The position numbers and the translations under genes were made by a program. The notes beneath the pieces are model-generated. The model made no database searches. It was not told where the DNA came from and saw only the letters and a program-made list of their open reading frames with translations. A DNA stretch of 64,000 bases from Rhodoferax sp. (GTDB lineage Bacteria; Pseudomonadota; Gammaproteobacteria; Burkholderiales; Burkholderiaceae_C), in the NCBI RefSeq assembly GCF_030646845.1, contig NZ_JAUSLE010000003.1:1-64000 (forward strand), given 5' to 3'. Below, piece by piece: positions 29,708 through 42,256 of the stretch. Position 1 is the first letter of the stretch. The number at the start of each line of letters is the position of its first letter.

Positions 29708-30745
29708 TCAGGCGGCCGACGCCCGTTGCAGGCGGTCACGCACCCCGTCCCACTCGGGCGTGTCGGGCGGCGTTTCGATCCAGATCAGCTTGACGCCCTG
29801 CGCATCAAAGTCGCGCAGCACCGCAAACAGCTGCTGCGCCGTGGCCGCTGCATCGTCGGGCATGCGCCGGCGCAGCACTTTGCTGGACCGGGTTGTCAGA
29901 ATGGCGCGCGAATAGGTGGCGATGACCAGGCCGGCGCCGTCAATGTCGGCCCCCAGCACGTCCAGCGCCGTCTGCAGGGCACGGGCGTCCATCAGGCGCA
30001 CCTTGGCCTTGGGCGCGTAGTGGGACTCCAGCGTGCCAGAGGCGCGTGGGGCCTGTGTGTTGTTCGTCATCAACTCCTCGTTTGACAGCACCGGCTGCCC
30101 GCACACGGCTTGCACCTGCTCGCGGGAGATGGCGCCGGGGCGCAGCAGCACCGGCACACCGCGCGTGCAGTCGATGATGGTGGACTCGATTCCCACGGCG
30201 CAGGAGCCGCCATCCAGAATCAGCAGGTCGTCGCCAAATTCACCTTGCACGTGTTTTGCCGTGGTCGGGCTGACGCGGCCAAACTGGTTGGCGCTGGGGG
30301 CGGCGAGGCCCCATACCGGCTTGTGCGGCTGCTGCGGGTTATCTCCCGGCGCCAGACAGGCTTTGAGCACGGCCTGCGCCACGGGATGCGAAGGGCAGCG
30401 AAGGCCGATGGAGTTCTGTCCACCGGCGGCGGCCGCCGCCACGCCGGCGCGGCGCGGCAGGATCAGAGTCAACGGTCCCGGCCAGAAGGCCTGGATGAGT
30501 TTCTCTGCAAAGTCGGGCACCTGGCTCGCAAAGCGCCCCACGCCGGACGCGTCCAGCACGTGCACGATCAGGGGATGGTCAGCGGGTCGGCCTTTGGCGG
30601 CAAAGATCCTGGCAATGGCGGCGTCGTTTTCAGCGTCGGCCGCCAGGCCGTACACCGTCTCGGTTGGCAAGCCCAACAGGCCACCTGCCCTTATCGTCTC
30701 TGCAGCAGCCGCTATTGATTTCGCAGCATAACCGTCCAGAATCAT
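29708..30745 (-). CDS. L-threonylcarbamoyladenylate synthase (Sua5-type)
   Basis: AGGLLGLPTETVYGLAADAEND, KGRPADHPLIVHV, GAISREQVQAVCG, C-terminal Sua5 domain. Confidence 0.93.
   Translation of the reverse strand: MILDGYAAKSIAAAAETIRAGGLLGLPTETVYGLAADAENDAAIARIFAAKGRPADHPLIVHVLDASGVGRFASQVPDFAEKLIQAFWPGPLTLILPRRAGVAAAAAGGQNSIGLRCPSHPVAQAVLKACLAPGDNPQQPHKPVWGLAAPSANQFGRVSPTTAKHVQGEFGDDLLILDGGSCAVGIESTIIDCTRGVPVLLRPGAISREQVQAVCGQPVLSNEELMTNNTQAPRASGTLESHYAPKAKVRLMDARALQTALDVLGADIDGAGLVIATYSRAILTTRSSKVLRRRMPDDAAATAQQLFAVLRDFDAQGVKLIWIETPPDTPEWDGVRDRLQRASAA
30709..30728 (+). repeat. Possible 5' half-copy of the dispersed repeat (E4, in sua5, antisense)
   Basis: CCGCTATTGATTTCGCAGCA matches only the first 20 nt; the 3' part does not align. 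Confidence 0.35.
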
Positions 30746-30759
30746 GGCTGAATCCGGAC

Positions 30760-31932
30760 TCAAAACGCCTCAAGGCCGAGACATTTGGCCGCCGCCAAAG
30801 CGGTGGCACGAACCTCGGCCACCGTGGCGCCGGTGAGGGTCAGGTGTCCCATCTTGCGGCCCTTGCTGGCCTTGAGCTTGCCGTACAGGTGCAGATGCGC
30901 GCCGGGCAGCGCCAGTACCTGGTCCCACGGCGGCGAGGCCTTATCCAGCCACAAGTCCCCCAGCAGGTTGAGCATGATGGCCGGGCTGTGCTGGCGCGGC
31001 TGCACCAGCGGCAGGCCCGCCAGGGTGCGCACCTGCAGGTCGAACTGCGAGACGTCGCAGGCGTCGACCGTGTAGTGACCGCTGTTGTGCGGACGGGGCG
31101 CCATCTCGTTGACGATCAGCGTGCCGTCCTGCAACACAAAGAACTCGACACACAGCACACCGACGTATTGCAGCTCTTCTGCTATCGATTTTGTAGCTGC
31201 AACCGCTTGTTTGGCGAGGGCTGGTGGCAGATTTCCTTCATACGCCTCGGTCACGGCCAGAATGCCCTCGCGGTGCAGGTTGAGCTGCACCGGCAGGTTC
31301 ACCATCACCCCGTCCCAACCGCGCGCCACGATCACCGAGCACTCGGCCTGCAGCGGCAGCATCTTCTCCAGCACACAGGGCGCGCCTTTGAGTTCGGCCC
31401 ACGCCGTGGCGAGCTCAGTGCGGGTTTTGACGCGCACCTGGCCTTTGCCGTCGTAGCCCAGGCGTGCCGTTTTCAGGATGCCGGGCAGCAAGTCGTCCGT
31501 CACGGCGGCGAGGTGCGCCGCCGTGTCAATCACCGCATAGGGTGCGCAAGGGACACCGCAGCGCACAAAATGCGCTTTTTCCTTGGCCCGGTCCTGCGCA
31601 ATGCCCACCGCCTCGGCGCCGGGGGCCACCGGCCGATGCGAGCCGAGTGTCATCAGGGCCGGGGCCGGCACGTTCTCGAACTCGGTGGTAATCGCCGCGC
31701 AACGCTGCATCAACTGCGCCAGGCCCTGCTCGTCGAGGTAGTCGGTCTGGATGTGGTAGTGGCTGACCAGCCCGGCCGGACTGGCGACATCGGGGTCCAG
31801 CACCGCGGTGAAGTAGCCCATCGCCTGCGCCGCCTGCACAAACATGCGGCCCAGCTGGCCGCCGCCCATGACACCCAGCGTCGTCTGCTGCCCGCTGCCG
31901 GTAGTTCCCGGCAGAATCGTTTGCCGGCTCAC
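30760..31932 (-). CDS. purK: 5-(carboxyamino)imidazole ribonucleotide synthase
   Basis: [41 protein letters not shown]. Confidence 0.95.
   Translation of the reverse strand: MSRQTILPGTTGSGQQTTLGVMGGGQLGRMFVQAAQAMGYFTAVLDPDVASPAGLVSHYHIQTDYLDEQGLAQLMQRCAAITTEFENVPAPALMTLGSHRPVAPGAEAVGIAQDRAKEKAHFVRCGVPCAPYAVIDTAAHLAAVTDDLLPGILKTARLGYDGKGQVRVKTRTELATAWAELKGAPCVLEKMLPLQAECSVIVARGWDGVMVNLPVQLNLHREGILAVTEAYEGNLPPALAKQAVAATKSIAEELQYVGVLCVEFFVLQDGTLIVNEMAPRPHNSGHYTVDACDVSQFDLQVRTLAGLPLVQPRQHSPAIMLNLLGDLWLDKASPPWDQVLALPGAHLHLYGKLKASKGRKMGHLTLTGATVAEVRATALAAAKCLGLEAF
31179..31235 (+). repeat. 57-bp dispersed repeat, copy E5 (in purK, antisense)
   Basis: CTGCTATCGATTTTGTAGCT-GCAACCGCTTGTTTGGCGAGGGCTGGTGGCAGATTTC; ungapped to E1. 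Confidence 0.75.
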
Positions 31933-32423
31933 AGCAGGGGCGGCAGCGTCATGCCGCGGGCAATTTCGGTTTGCTCGGCGCGAAAGGCATCGAGCTTGGC
32001 GCGCAGGCCAGGGTCTTCGTTGGCCAGCATGGCCACCGCAAACAGGGCCGCATTGGCCGCACCGGCAACGCCGATGGCAAACGTGGCCACCGGCACCCCC
32101 TTGGGCATCTGCACGATGCTGTGCAGCGAATCCACCCCCGACAGATGCTTGGACGCCACCGGCACACCCAGCACCGGCACCGTGGTTTTGGCTGCCAGCA
32201 TGCCCGGCAGGTGAGCCGCGCCTCCGGCGCCGGCGATGATCGCCTTCAGTCCACGGCCAACGGCACCTTCCGCGTAGGCGAACATGTCATCCGGCATGCG
32301 GTGGGCCGAGACCACCCGCGCCTCGTGCGAAATGCCGAACTGTTGGAGAATATGGACTGCGTGCTGCATGGTGTCCCAGTCGGAACTGGAACCCATGACG
32401 ACGCCGATTTGAATATGTTTCAT
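31929..32423 (-). CDS. purE: 5-(carboxyamino)imidazole ribonucleotide mutase
   Basis: [46 protein letters not shown]. Confidence 0.96.
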   Translation of the reverse strand: MKHIQIGVVMGSSSDWDTMQHAVHILQQFGISHEARVVSAHRMPDDMFAYAEGAVGRGLKAIIAGAGGAAHLPGMLAAKTTVPVLGVPVASKHLSGVDSLHSIVQMPKGVPVATFAIGVAGAANAALFAVAMLANEDPGLRAKLDAFRAEQTEIARGMTLPPLL

Positions 32424-32527
32424 AGTGTTGAGGACAGAGCTTGCCAGTGCGCTACGCTCTGCGCCTGGCATGCTGTCCCGCAGGTTGTCAGCATTGAATT
32501 TTACTAACTTACCCTGGGTTGCCCGGA

Positions 32528-33436
32528 ATGATGAACGTTACTGTTGAAAACTTTGATGCCGAGGTGGTTGCCGCCTCAATGCAAACCCCGGTCCTGGTCG
32601 ACTTTTGGGCACCCTGGTGCGGTCCCTGCAAAGTGATCGGTCCGCTGCTGGAAAAGCTGGAAACAGATTACGCCGGCCGCTTCAAGCTGGTCAAGATCGA
32701 TTCGGACCAGGAACAGGAACTCAGTCAGGCTTTTGGCATTCGCAGCATTCCCACCTGCGTGCTGATGATCGACGGCAAACCGGTGGACGGCTTCATGGGC
32801 GCGCTGCCGGAGGGCCAGATCAAGGCCTTTCTGGACAAGCACCTGCCCGCAGGCGAGGTGCTGGAGGCCGAAGTCACCAGCACGGAAGTGTCGGACGCAC
32901 CCGCTGACAACGACCCCGTCGCCATTCGTGAGGCGCTGCACCAGGCCGTGCTCAAGAACCCGGAGGACGAGAACGCCCGCTTTGACTACATCAAGCTGCT
33001 GCTGCAGGCCGGTGACATTGACGACGCCAAAGTGGCGTTTGCCCCGGTAATCGCCAAGACCGCTCAGGTGCGGCGCTTTGATTCACTGCAGCGGTGGATG
33101 AATGCTATTGATTTCGTAGCTGACCGGGCAGATTTGACGGGGGCCAATGCCGGATTTGATGCAAAAATAGCAGCCAACAAGCGCGACTTCGACGCCCGCT
33201 TTGGCAAGGCCCAAACCCTGATGGCGGCGCAGGACTGGACCGGCGCCATGGATGAGTTGCTGGAAATCCTGATGCGGGACAAAACCTGGGCCGACGAGCT
33301 GGCGCGCAAGACCTTCATCGCCATTCTGGACATCATCGAACCACCCCAGGTCAAAGTCGCCGACGGGCAGATCCCACCGGTGGACCCCACCGTGGCGACC
33401 TATCGCCGCCGCCTCAGCAGCGTGGTCCTGAGCTGA
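32528..33436 (+). CDS. cnoX: Thioredoxin-domain co-chaperone (CnoX/YbbN family)
   Basis: Thioredoxin fold with [10 protein letters not shown]-terminal TPR-like extension ([23 protein letters not shown]). Confidence 0.9.
   Translation: MMNVTVENFDAEVVAASMQTPVLVDFWAPWCGPCKVIGPLLEKLETDYAGRFKLVKIDSDQEQELSQAFGIRSIPTCVLMIDGKPVDGFMGALPEGQIKAFLDKHLPAGEVLEAEVTSTEVSDAPADNDPVAIREALHQAVLKNPEDENARFDYIKLLLQAGDIDDAKVAFAPVIAKTAQVRRFDSLQRWMNAIDFVADRADLTGANAGFDAKIAANKRDFDARFGKAQTLMAAQDWTGAMDELLEILMRDKTWADELARKTFIAILDIIEPPQVKVADGQIPPVDPTVATYRRRLSSVVLS
33102..33158 (+). repeat. 57-bp dispersed repeat, copy E6 (in cnoX, sense)
   Basis: ATGCTATTGATTTCGTAGCT-GACCGGGCAGATTTGACGGGGGCCAATGCCGGATTTG; ungapped to E1. 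Confidence 0.8.
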
Positions 33437-33456
33437 TACCCTGACGCCCGAACCAA

Positions 33457-33501
33457 CCCGAAATCAGCTTGCGCTGGAATTCGGGCGCTGCGCCTTTTTT
33501 T
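33457..33501. terminator. Hairpin plus T-tract between convergent cnoX and purC
   Basis: CCCGAA...TTCGGG hairpin overlapping GGCGCTGCGCC followed by TTTTTTT. Confidence 0.6.
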
Positions 33502-34417
33502 AGCCGGGCTGCCCCATCAATCGCTGCATCGCTTCTTGGTATTTGGCAGCGGTCTTGGCGATCACTTCATTCGGCACGCGCGGCGCCGGTGGGGTTTTGC
33601 TCCAGGGTTTGCCGTCCACCTGAACCTGCTCCAGCCAGTCACGCACGAACTGCTTGTCAAAACTGGGCGGATTGATGCCTTCCTGGTAGCTCTCGGCGGG
33701 CCAGAACCGCGAGGAGTCGGGGGTGAGCACCTCGTCCATCAGGGTCAGCGTACCGTCGGCGTCCAGCCCGAACTCGAACTTGGTGTCGGCAATGATGATG
33801 CCTTTGGTCGCAGCAATCTCGCTGGCAGCCTGGTAGAGCCGGATGCTGATGTCGCGGATGCGGGTCGCCAGATCCAGGCCGATCATTTCTACCGTTTGCT
33901 CAAACGTGATGTTCTCGTCATGGTCACCGGCTGCCGCCTTGGCCGCCGGTGTGTAAATGGGCTCAGGCAACCTGGAGGCGTTCTTCAAGCCAGCAGGCAG
34001 CTTGACGCCACAGACCGCCTGGTTTTCCTGATACTCCTTCCAGCCACTGCCCGCCAGATAGCCGCGCACCACGGCTTCCACCGGCAAGGGTTTGAGGCGC
34101 TTGACGAGCATGGAGCGGCCCACCACCTGCGGCACCTCGGCGGGCGTCACCACGCTCTCGGGCGCTTCGCCAGTGAGGTGGATGGGGCAGATGTTCAAGC
34201 CCTGGGGGCCGAGCTTGTCAAACCAGTACAGCGCCATCTGCGTCAGCAGCGCGCCCTTGCCCGGAATAGGCTCGCCCATGATCACGTCAAACGCGCTCAG
34301 GCGGTCGCTGGCCACCATCAGGATGCGGTCGTCGCCCACGGCGTAGTTGTCACGCACCTTGCCGCGGGCGAGCAAAGGCAGGGAGGTGAGCATGGAGGTG
34401 TGCAGGGCAGCAGTCAT
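33500..34417 (-). CDS. purC: Phosphoribosylaminoimidazole-succinocarboxamide synthase
   Basis: [43 protein letters not shown]. Confidence 0.96.
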   Translation of the reverse strand: MTAALHTSMLTSLPLLARGKVRDNYAVGDDRILMVASDRLSAFDVIMGEPIPGKGALLTQMALYWFDKLGPQGLNICPIHLTGEAPESVVTPAEVPQVVGRSMLVKRLKPLPVEAVVRGYLAGSGWKEYQENQAVCGVKLPAGLKNASRLPEPIYTPAAKAAAGDHDENITFEQTVEMIGLDLATRIRDISIRLYQAASEIAATKGIIIADTKFEFGLDADGTLTLMDEVLTPDSSRFWPAESYQEGINPPSFDKQFVRDWLEQVQVDGKPWSKTPPAPRVPNEVIAKTAAKYQEAMQRLMGQPG

Positions 34418-34449
34418 AGCGGGCAGTCAGAGCGTCGAGGACAGAGTGG

Positions 34450-34494
34450 AAAAAACAAAGGGCCCGCCGCGGTGCTTGCACCGGCAGCGGACCC
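34450..34494 (-). terminator. Rho-independent terminator downstream of fbaA
   Basis: On minus strand: GGGTCCGCTGCCGGTGCAAGCACCGCGGCGGGCCCTTTGTTTTTT, strong stem plus T-tract just after the fbaA stop. Confidence 0.85.
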
Positions 34495-34513
34495 TGATTA
34501 TCGCAATTTCCGG

Positions 34514-35578
34514 TCAGTGCGCGACCTGCGCCAGCTCACCCCGCGCATATTGCCCGGCCACCTCGAACAGGCTGTGGCTCTTGATCTTGCTGGCCTGGCC
34601 TTCACAGCCAAACTGAAGGTAGCGTTGCTTGCACAGTTGCTTGGCCGCTTCACGGGCGGGCTTGAGCCAGTCGCGCATGTCGAATTTGTCAGGGTTTTGC
34701 GCCATGAATTGACGCACGGCCCCGGTCATGGCCAGGCGGATGTCGGTATCGATGTTGATCTTGCGCACGCCAAACTGGATCGCCTTCTGGATTTCTTCCA
34801 CTGGCACGCCGTAGGTTTCCTTCATGTCGCCACCGAATTCACGGATGATGGCCAGCAGCTCTTGCGGCACGCTGCTGGAGCCGTGCATCACCAGATGGGT
34901 GTTGGGAATGCGGCGGTTGATTTCCTTGATGCGGTCAATCGCCAGGATGTCGCCGGTGGGCTTGCGCGTGAACTTGTAGGCGCCGTGGCTGGTGCCAATA
35001 GCGATGGCCAAGGCGTCGAGCTGGGTGCGCTTGACGAAATCGGCCGCCTGCTCGGGGTCGGTCAGCAACTGGTCACGCGTCATGGTGGCGTCGGTGCCGT
35101 GACCGTCTTCCTTGTCGCCTTTCATGGTCTCCAGCGAACCCAGGCAGCCCAGCTCGCCTTCCACCGTCACACCGACGGCGTGCGCCATGTCCACCACCTT
35201 GCGGGTGACCTCGACGTTGTAGTCGTAGCTGGCAATGGTCTTGCCGTCAGCCATCAGGGAGCCGTCCATCATCACCGAGCTGAAACCCAGATTGATGGCA
35301 CCCTGGCACACGTCCGGGCTCTGCCCGTGGTCCTGGTGCATCACCAGAGGAATATGCGGATAGGCCTCGATCGCCGCCGCGATCAAATGCTTGATGAACG
35401 CCTCACCGGCATACTTGCGGGCGCCTGCGCTGGCCTGCAGGATGACGGGTGCGCCGACCTCGTCGGCCGCCGCCATGACGGCCTGCACCTGCTCCAGGTT
35501 GTTGACATTGAAAGCCGGAATGCCGTAGCCGTTGACGGCTGCATGATCCAGCAGTTCGCGCATCGAAACGAGTGCCAT
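34514..35578 (-). CDS. fbaA: Fructose-bisphosphate aldolase class II
   Basis: [56 protein letters not shown]. Confidence 0.96.
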   Translation of the reverse strand: MALVSMRELLDHAAVNGYGIPAFNVNNLEQVQAVMAAADEVGAPVILQASAGARKYAGEAFIKHLIAAAIEAYPHIPLVMHQDHGQSPDVCQGAINLGFSSVMMDGSLMADGKTIASYDYNVEVTRKVVDMAHAVGVTVEGELGCLGSLETMKGDKEDGHGTDATMTRDQLLTDPEQAADFVKRTQLDALAIAIGTSHGAYKFTRKPTGDILAIDRIKEINRRIPNTHLVMHGSSSVPQELLAIIREFGGDMKETYGVPVEEIQKAIQFGVRKINIDTDIRLAMTGAVRQFMAQNPDKFDMRDWLKPAREAAKQLCKQRYLQFGCEGQASKIKSHSLFEVAGQYARGELAQVAH

Positions 35579-35674
35579 TTTGATATCCCCAGAGAAGTTG
35601 GTAACCGACTGGTAACTTGTACCTTGACCGGCGATTTTACCCCCCGGGAAGCGAGAAGCGTGGGGGCAATACCT

Positions 35675-37108
35675 TCAGGACACCCGGCAGATTTTCAGCA
35701 TGTTGGTGCCACCCGGCGCACCCATGGGCTCGCCACAGGTAATGGCATAGACGTCGCCACTCTGAACAATGCCGCGGGATTTCAGGTGGTTCTCGGCTTC
35801 AGCCAGTGCCGTGTCACGGTCGGCACTGGTGTCGATGAACAGCGGTCGCACATTGCGGTACAGCGCCATCTTGCGTTGCGTCGCCACCTTGGAGGTGAGG
35901 GCGTAAATCGGTACCTGAATCAGGTGCCGGCTCATCCACAGCGCCGTCGACCCGCTGTCGGTCATGGCCACGATCGCCTTGGCGCCCAGGTGATGGGCGG
36001 TAAAAAGCGCCCCCATGGCAATGGACTGGTCGATGCGTTTGAAGGTCTTGCCGGTGAAATCGGCTTCCAGCTTGAAGTCTTCGTAGCCTTCGGCCACATG
36101 GCAGATATTGGCCATCTCGATGACGGTTTCCAGCGGGTACTTGCCGGCCGCCGTCTCGGCTGACAGCATCACGGCGTCCGTGCCGTCCAGCACCGCGTTG
36201 GCCACATCGCTGACCTCGGCGCGGGTCGGCACCGGGTTGGTGATCATGGACTCCATCATCTGGGTCGCCGTGATCACCACCTTGTCATGTTCGCGGGCGA
36301 GCTTGATCATGCGTTTCTGCAGGGCCGGCACGGCGGCATTGCCCACCTCCACCGCCAGATCACCACGCGCCACCATGATGCCGTCGCTGGCGAGCAGGAT
36401 TTCTTCCAGTTTCGGGATCGCCTCGGCGCGCTCGATCTTGGCAATCAGCCCCGGCCGGTGCCCATACTCGGCCGCCGCCACGTTGCACAGCTGGCGGGCC
36501 ATTTCCATGTCGATCGCATTCTTGGGGAAGCTGACCGCCACATAGTCGGCCTGGAAACTCATGGCCGTGCGGATGTCGTCCATGTCCTTGGCGGTGAGCG
36601 CCGGGGCGGTCAGTCCGCCGCCCTGCTTGTTGATGCCCTTGTTGTTGGACAGCTCGCCACCCAATCTGACGGTGGTGTGCACCGCCTCGCCCTTGACGGC
36701 ATCGACCGTGATGACGATCAGGCCATCGTTGAGCACCAGCACATCGCCCGCCTTGACCTCGCTTGGCAGCGCCTTGTAGTCCAGGCCCACGGCATTGATA
36801 TCGCCCGGCTCGGTGCGCGCAGCATCCAGCACGAACTTCTGGCCGGGCTCCAGCATCACTTTGCCTTCGGCAAATTTTCCGACGCGAATCTTGGGGCCCT
36901 GCAGGTCCGCCATGATGGCCACCTCGCGGCCCACACGATGCGCCACTTCACGCACTAGACGGGCCCGGTCAATGTGGTCTTGCGCCTTGCCATGGCTGAA
37001 GTTCAGGCGCACCACGTTGACCCCCGCTCGAATCATCTTCTCCAGCAACGCAGGGTCGCTGGAGGCTGGGCCAAGGGTGGCAACGATTTTGGTGGCGCGA
37101 CGGGGCAT
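35675..37108 (-). CDS. pyk: Pyruvate kinase
   Basis: RRATKIVATLGPASSDPALLEKMIRAGVNVVRLNFSHG, VMVARGDLAVEVG, ITATQMMESMI. Confidence 0.97.
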   Translation of the reverse strand: MPRRATKIVATLGPASSDPALLEKMIRAGVNVVRLNFSHGKAQDHIDRARLVREVAHRVGREVAIMADLQGPKIRVGKFAEGKVMLEPGQKFVLDAARTEPGDINAVGLDYKALPSEVKAGDVLVLNDGLIVITVDAVKGEAVHTTVRLGGELSNNKGINKQGGGLTAPALTAKDMDDIRTAMSFQADYVAVSFPKNAIDMEMARQLCNVAAAEYGHRPGLIAKIERAEAIPKLEEILLASDGIMVARGDLAVEVGNAAVPALQKRMIKLAREHDKVVITATQMMESMITNPVPTRAEVSDVANAVLDGTDAVMLSAETAAGKYPLETVIEMANICHVAEGYEDFKLEADFTGKTFKRIDQSIAMGALFTAHHLGAKAIVAMTDSGSTALWMSRHLIQVPIYALTSKVATQRKMALYRNVRPLFIDTSADRDTALAEAENHLKSRGIVQSGDVYAITCGEPMGAPGGTNMLKICRVS

Positions 37109-37250
37109 GGGGCGGACTCCTTGTTATGAACGTTCGATTTTTACACGGAAGTGGTTACCGGCCAGCATCAGATTGAGGCGCAGAGCAACGGGCAAAAAAT
37201 GCCGTTGATAATCGCAATACCCCCTTCCATGACCGAGACAATAAGGGCCT

Positions 37251-40200
37251 ATGCGCCGAAAATTCGACTTTAGCCCACGGCAGTATGGCTGGAAACCGTT
37301 GCTCTGGACCCTCGTGATGCTTGTCAGCGGGCTGTCGTTGACAGCCTACAGCGTGCATGCCACCCGTCAACGCCTGAATGCTGAGGCGCGGTTGCAGTTC
37401 AACCGGCAATTCGACCGCCTTGAAGAGTCCGTCCGGGCCCAGTTCAACCAGCCCTTGTACGGCATACGGGGCGCCATCGGCGCGCAGGCCAGCACAGGCG
37501 TCATGCGGCGGGCCAATTTTCGAGCCTATGTGGCATCACGCGACATTGCCGCCGAGTTCCCCGGCATACGTGGCTTTGGCTACATTGAGCGCGTCATGCG
37601 CCCCGACCTCGGCCGCTTCGAGGCCGCCGAACAGGCGGACCAGGCGCCCGGCTTCGTCGTCAAGACCTCGGGTGGCGCCGACGAGATGTATGTCATCAAA
37701 TACCTGGAGCCCCAGGCTGGAAACCGCGCTGCCGAGGGACTGGACGCGGGTGCGGAGCCGATGCGACGCGAGGCGATTGAACGCGCCATCAACTCGGGCC
37801 AGCCCAGCCTCTCCGGCGCCATGACGCTGGTTCAGGACGGACGCCAGGGGGCCGGTTTTATCTACCTGGTTCCTGTTTATCGGGACGGCATAACGCCGGA
37901 CACCCCCAAGGCGCGCCGGGCGGCACTGATCGGGCTCTTCTACTCGCCGCTGGTGGCCAATGAACTGCTGCTCAATTCCACCTTTGTTGCCAATGGTGTG
38001 GTTGATTTCGAGTTGATGGACGGACTGGGTGCTGACGCGGAGACGCTGGTTTTTTCCTCGGAGAAAACAGTTGCCGCCAGCACAGGCCGGATCAGGCCTG
38101 CAGATTTCAAGGCGACGCGCGCATTTCACAAGTCACGAATTGTGCCCATCGGCGGTCGCTTCCTGACGCTGCGCGCAGGCAGCAGCGCCGTATTTGAGTC
38201 GAATCTGGATCGCATCACACCACGGCTGGTGGGCATCGGCGGTGCCGCGCTGAGCCTGCTGCTGGCCACCATCGCCTGGCTCTTGCTCGTCGGCCGTGCC
38301 CGTGCCGAGTCGCTGGTGCGTGCCAAGACCCTCGACCTGGACCGTCTGGTTGGCACACAAAAAGCGACCAATGAAGAATTGGGCAAGGCAATCCGGGAAT
38401 CACGGGCCCTGATGGAAACCATTGACCAGCATTCCATTGTTTCGATTACCGACCCGGCAGGCAACATCACCTACGTCAATGAGATGTTCAGCCGCATCAG
38501 CGGCTACAGCAGCACGGAGTTGCTCGGACAAAACCACCGCATCGTCAAGTCCGATGAACAGCCTGATGAATTCTGGACCACCATGTGGACAACGGTTTCA
38601 AGCGGCTACGTCTGGCGTGGTGTGATCTGCAACCGCACCAAGGACGGCTCCCGGTATTGGGTGGACAGCGTCATCGCGCCGTTCTTCGACGACAAGGGCG
38701 CGATTGAGAAATATGTCTCCATCCGTGCCGACATCACCGCCGCCAAGGTAGCGCAGCAGGACCTGGCGGCCGAGCGCGAACGTCTGAGCCACATCATCAC
38801 GGGCACCAATGCCGGCACATGGGAATGGAATGTGCAAACCGATGAGCTCGTCATTAACGAACGCTGGGCCGACATCATTGGTTATGCGATTCAGGAACTC
38901 GCACCCGCAAGCCGGCAGACCTGGACGAACTATTGCCATCCTGACGATCTCCAGCAAGCCACGCAGTTGCTGACACAGCACATCGAAGGTGGCCTGGGCT
39001 ATTACGACTGCGAAATGAGGATGCGCCACCGGGATGGCCACTGGGTTTGGATTCACAGTCGCGGCAAGACTTCATCCTGGACCGCGGACGGCAAACCTGA
39101 ATGGATGTCAGGCACCCACCTGGACATCTCGAAGCGCAAACAGGCCGAAGAAGACCTGCGCCGCAACAACACCGTGATGCAGAGCATTCTGGACAACATT
39201 CCGGTGGGTCTGAGTGCGTTTGACAGTGATCTCAATCTCATTGCCAAGAACCGGCTGTTTCAGACCCACCTGGACTTTCCCGATGAATTGTTCAGCGGGC
39301 CGACAACCACGTTTGAAAGCATTATCCGGTTCAATGCAGACCGCGGGGAATATGGTGAAGGTGACCATGAGGAGACCATTCAGACCATTGTCGAACGCGC
39401 CCGCCACCCCGAGCCGCACCAGTTCGAACGGGTGCGGCCCAACAGTGTGATTCTGAACGTGCGCGGCGCGCCCATGCCGGGGGGCGGATTTGTCACCACC
39501 TACACCGACATTTCCCAACGCAAACAGGCCGAAGCAGAAATTGCGCGCACCACCGCGATGCTGCAGTCCGTGCTTGATGCCGCCTCGGAGGTGGCCGTGA
39601 TCACCACCGGGCTGGACCGCACCATCACGCTGTTCAACAAAGGGGCGGAGCGCATGCTGGGCTATTCGGCCGCCGAAGTCGTGGGGCTTCATTCGGCCGC
39701 ACTGTTTTTTGACGAACAGGAAGTAGCGGCCCGTGCCGATGTCCTGTCGGTGGAGCTTGGTCGCCCGATCACGGGCTTTGCCGTCGTGACTGACGAGTCG
39801 ACGCTGGGCAGGAGGGTCGAGTGGAGCTATCTGCGCAAGAATGGGGACCGGATCACGGTGGCGCTCGTCGTCACACCACTGTTTGACACCCTTGGCGTGC
39901 GTACCGGCTACCTCGGCATCAGCCACGACATCAGCACCGAGAAAGACTATGAAAACTGGCTGCGCACCGCCATGGAAGACGCGGAAGCAGCGACGGTCGC
40001 CAAGAGCCAGTTCCTGGCCAACATGAGCCACGAAATCCGCACCCCCATGAATGCCATTCTGGGCATGCTCAAGCTGCTGCAGAACACCGAGCTGTCAGCC
40101 CGCCAGCTTGACTATGCGACCAAGACCGAAGGTGCGGCCAGATCGCTGCTGGGCTTGCTCAACGACATTCTGGACTTCTCCAAAATGGATGCCGGCAAGA

Positions 40201-42254
40201 TGGCGCTGGACCCGCAGCCCTTCCGCCTGGATGACCTGATGCGCGACCTGTCGGTCATCCTGTCAGCCAGCATCGGCAAGAAACCGCTGGAGGTGCTCTT
40301 TGACATTGACCCGGCTACTCCCAAGCTCTTGATTGGCGATTCGATGCGCTTGCAGCAGGTACTGGTCAATCTGGCTGGCAATGCCATCAAGTTTACCGCG
40401 CAGGGCGAAGTCGTCATCCAGATCAAGGTGCTCGCGCGGACCGGCCCCGACACCACGCTGCAAATCTCGGTGCGCGACAGCGGCATCGGGATTGCCCCGG
40501 AGAACCAGAAGCACATTTTCGACGGCTTTTCACAGGCGGAGGCGTCAACGACCCGCCGCTTTGGCGGTACCGGGCTGGGCTTGTCAATTTCCAGGCGGCT
40601 GGTGGAACTGATGGGTGGCGAACTGGGCCTGCACAGTGTTTTTGGGCAGGGCAGTACCTTTCACTTCACCGTCACCCTGCCCGCCACCGACCAAGTGCCC
40701 GAGGGTGCGGAGATGTCCACCTTGCGACCGCTCACGAGCCTGAACGTGCTGGTGGTGGATGACAACCCCGTGGCGCTCGAGGTGCTGGCGGCCATGGCGC
40801 GGTCCTGCGGGTGGCAGGTTGACGCCGCCGGCAGTGGGGCCGAAGCCATTCGCCTGGTCGAGGCACGCGCCAACGCCAGTCTGGCGCCTTACCAGGCCAT
40901 CTTTGTGGACTGGCAGATGCCCGACATGGATGGCTGGGAAACCTCGCTGCAAATTCGGCAGTTGGCACCGGCAGCCGGCGCCCCCATCATGGTCATGGTG
41001 ACCGCGCATGGCCGGGAAATGCTCTCGCAACGCACGCAGGACGAGCAAACGCGCCTGAATGGCTTTCTGGTCAAGCCCGTTACCGCATCCATGCTGTTTG
41101 ACGCGGTGGCCGAAGCCGGGGCAGGGCACAGCAATCTGCGTGCAGGCTCCAGATCAAAAAATGCGAAACTACAGCGCCTGGAAGGTCTGCGCTTGCTGGT
41201 GGTCGAAGACAACCTGATCAACCAGCAAGTGGCGCAGGAATTGCTGAGCGCCGAAGGCGCGCTGGTGGAACTCGCTGCCAATGGGCAATTGGGCGTTGCC
41301 GCTGTGGCCGGCGCCGACCCGCAATTTGACGCGGTGTTGATGGACCTCCAGATGCCGGTCATGGACGGCTACACCGCCACGCGCGCCATTCGCCATGAGT
41401 TGGGCCTGCTGCACCTGCCCATCATTGCCATGACGGCCAACGCCATGGCAACCGACCGGGAGGCCTGCCTCGCCGCCGGCATGAATGATCACGTGGGCAA
41501 ACCGATTGACCTGCCCCATCTGATCAGGGTGCTGCAGAACCACGTCCGCCGCACCGCCGGCACCACCGCACCGCCAGCGCTCCCCATGACGGCTGACGCA
41601 ACGCTCCCGGGCGCAGTTGCCAAAAGCCCGGCCGCTACGCTGCCTCCGGTTGACGCCGTCGACGTGGACGGGGCGCTGGAGCGACTGGGGGACAACACCG
41701 AACTGTATGCCCGCATTCTCCAGTCCTACCTGGACGAGATCCGCAGTCTGCCCGATCAACTCGACGCGTTCTTGCTCGGCGGCGACCTGGCCGGCGCAAC
41801 CCGTCTGCTGCATACGCTGAAGGGACTCTCCGCCACGGTGGGCGCCGATTATCTGGCGGCCGTCGCCAGGACTGCAGAAAGCGCGGTCAAAGATGCAGAC
41901 ACCACGCTGGCGCATGACGATCTGCGCGCCAGCTTCCGCGAGGCCGTGGCATCGACCGGTCGCATCATGAGTCAGATCGCCCAGAATTTGACCCAGCCCG
42001 CGCCAGAAGAGTCCACCGCAGCAGAACCCGCGCTGGACACTGCCCAGTGGGTGGCGGACCTTCGGGACCTGCAGAGGCTGCTCAAAAGCTCCGACATGCG
42101 CGCCCTGGACGCCCATGCGCAATTGCGCCGAATCCATGCCCATGGTGCCGCTGACGAACTCCAAGCGCTGGACGCGGGCATGGCCGCTTTTGACTTCGCG
42201 CAGGGTGTGATTCAATGCGACATCCTGATCCGGAAATTCAGCCCTTCGATCTGA
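37251..42254 (+). CDS. Hybrid sensor histidine kinase: CHASE - multiple PAS - HisKA/HATPase - REC - REC - Hpt
   Basis: CHASE-like N-terminus, PAS repeats, H-box [15 protein letters not shown]-boxes, two receiver domains ([26 protein letters not shown]), Hpt [13 protein letters not shown]. Confidence 0.95.
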   Translation: MRRKFDFSPRQYGWKPLLWTLVMLVSGLSLTAYSVHATRQRLNAEARLQFNRQFDRLEESVRAQFNQPLYGIRGAIGAQASTGVMRRANFRAYVASRDIAAEFPGIRGFGYIERVMRPDLGRFEAAEQADQAPGFVVKTSGGADEMYVIKYLEPQAGNRAAEGLDAGAEPMRREAIERAINSGQPSLSGAMTLVQDGRQGAGFIYLVPVYRDGITPDTPKARRAALIGLFYSPLVANELLLNSTFVANGVVDFELMDGLGADAETLVFSSEKTVAASTGRIRPADFKATRAFHKSRIVPIGGRFLTLRAGSSAVFESNLDRITPRLVGIGGAALSLLLATIAWLLLVGRARAESLVRAKTLDLDRLVGTQKATNEELGKAIRESRALMETIDQHSIVSITDPAGNITYVNEMFSRISGYSSTELLGQNHRIVKSDEQPDEFWTTMWTTVSSGYVWRGVICNRTKDGSRYWVDSVIAPFFDDKGAIEKYVSIRADITAAKVAQQDLAAERERLSHIITGTNAGTWEWNVQTDELVINERWADIIGYAIQELAPASRQTWTNYCHPDDLQQATQLLTQHIEGGLGYYDCEMRMRHRDGHWVWIHSRGKTSSWTADGKPEWMSGTHLDISKRKQAEEDLRRNNTVMQSILDNIPVGLSAFDSDLNLIAKNRLFQTHLDFPDELFSGPTTTFESIIRFNADRGEYGEGDHEETIQTIVERARHPEPHQFERVRPNSVILNVRGAPMPGGGFVTTYTDISQRKQAEAEIARTTAMLQSVLDAASEVAVITTGLDRTITLFNKGAERMLGYSAAEVVGLHSAALFFDEQEVAARADVLSVELGRPITGFAVVTDESTLGRRVEWSYLRKNGDRITVALVVTPLFDTLGVRTGYLGISHDISTEKDYENWLRTAMEDAEAATVAKSQFLANMSHEIRTPMNAILGMLKLLQNTELSARQLDYATKTEGAARSLLGLLNDILDFSKMDAGKMALDPQPFRLDDLMRDLSVILSASIGKKPLEVLFDIDPATPKLLIGDSMRLQQVLVNLAGNAIKFTAQGEVVIQIKVLARTGPDTTLQISVRDSGIGIAPENQKHIFDGFSQAEASTTRRFGGTGLGLSISRRLVELMGGELGLHSVFGQGSTFHFTVTLPATDQVPEGAEMSTLRPLTSLNVLVVDDNPVALEVLAAMARSCGWQVDAAGSGAEAIRLVEARANASLAPYQAIFVDWQMPDMDGWETSLQIRQLAPAAGAPIMVMVTAHGREMLSQRTQDEQTRLNGFLVKPVTASMLFDAVAEAGAGHSNLRAGSRSKNAKLQRLEGLRLLVVEDNLINQQVAQELLSAEGALVELAANGQLGVAAVAGADPQFDAVLMDLQMPVMDGYTATRAIRHELGLLHLPIIAMTANAMATDREACLAAGMNDHVGKPIDLPHLIRVLQNHVRRTAGTTAPPALPMTADATLPGAVAKSPAATLPPVDAVDVDGALERLGDNTELYARILQSYLDEIRSLPDQLDAFLLGGDLAGATRLLHTLKGLSATVGADYLAAVARTAESAVKDADTTLAHDDLRASFREAVASTGRIMSQIAQNLTQPAPEESTAAEPALDTAQWVADLRDLQRLLKSSDMRALDAHAQLRRIHAHGAADELQALDAGMAAFDFAQGVIQCDILIRKFSPSI

Positions 42255-42256
42255 CC

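Noticed and set aside
35636-35670. CCCCC...GGGGG stem downstream of pyk as terminator
   Set aside because: Large loop and no T-tract; readthrough into fbaA is plausible.
33536-36163. 875-aa plus-strand ORF spanning purC, fbaA and pyk antisense
   Set aside because: Shadow ORF created by high GC third-position bias of the minus-strand genes; His/Gln/Arg-rich translation without recognisable domain.
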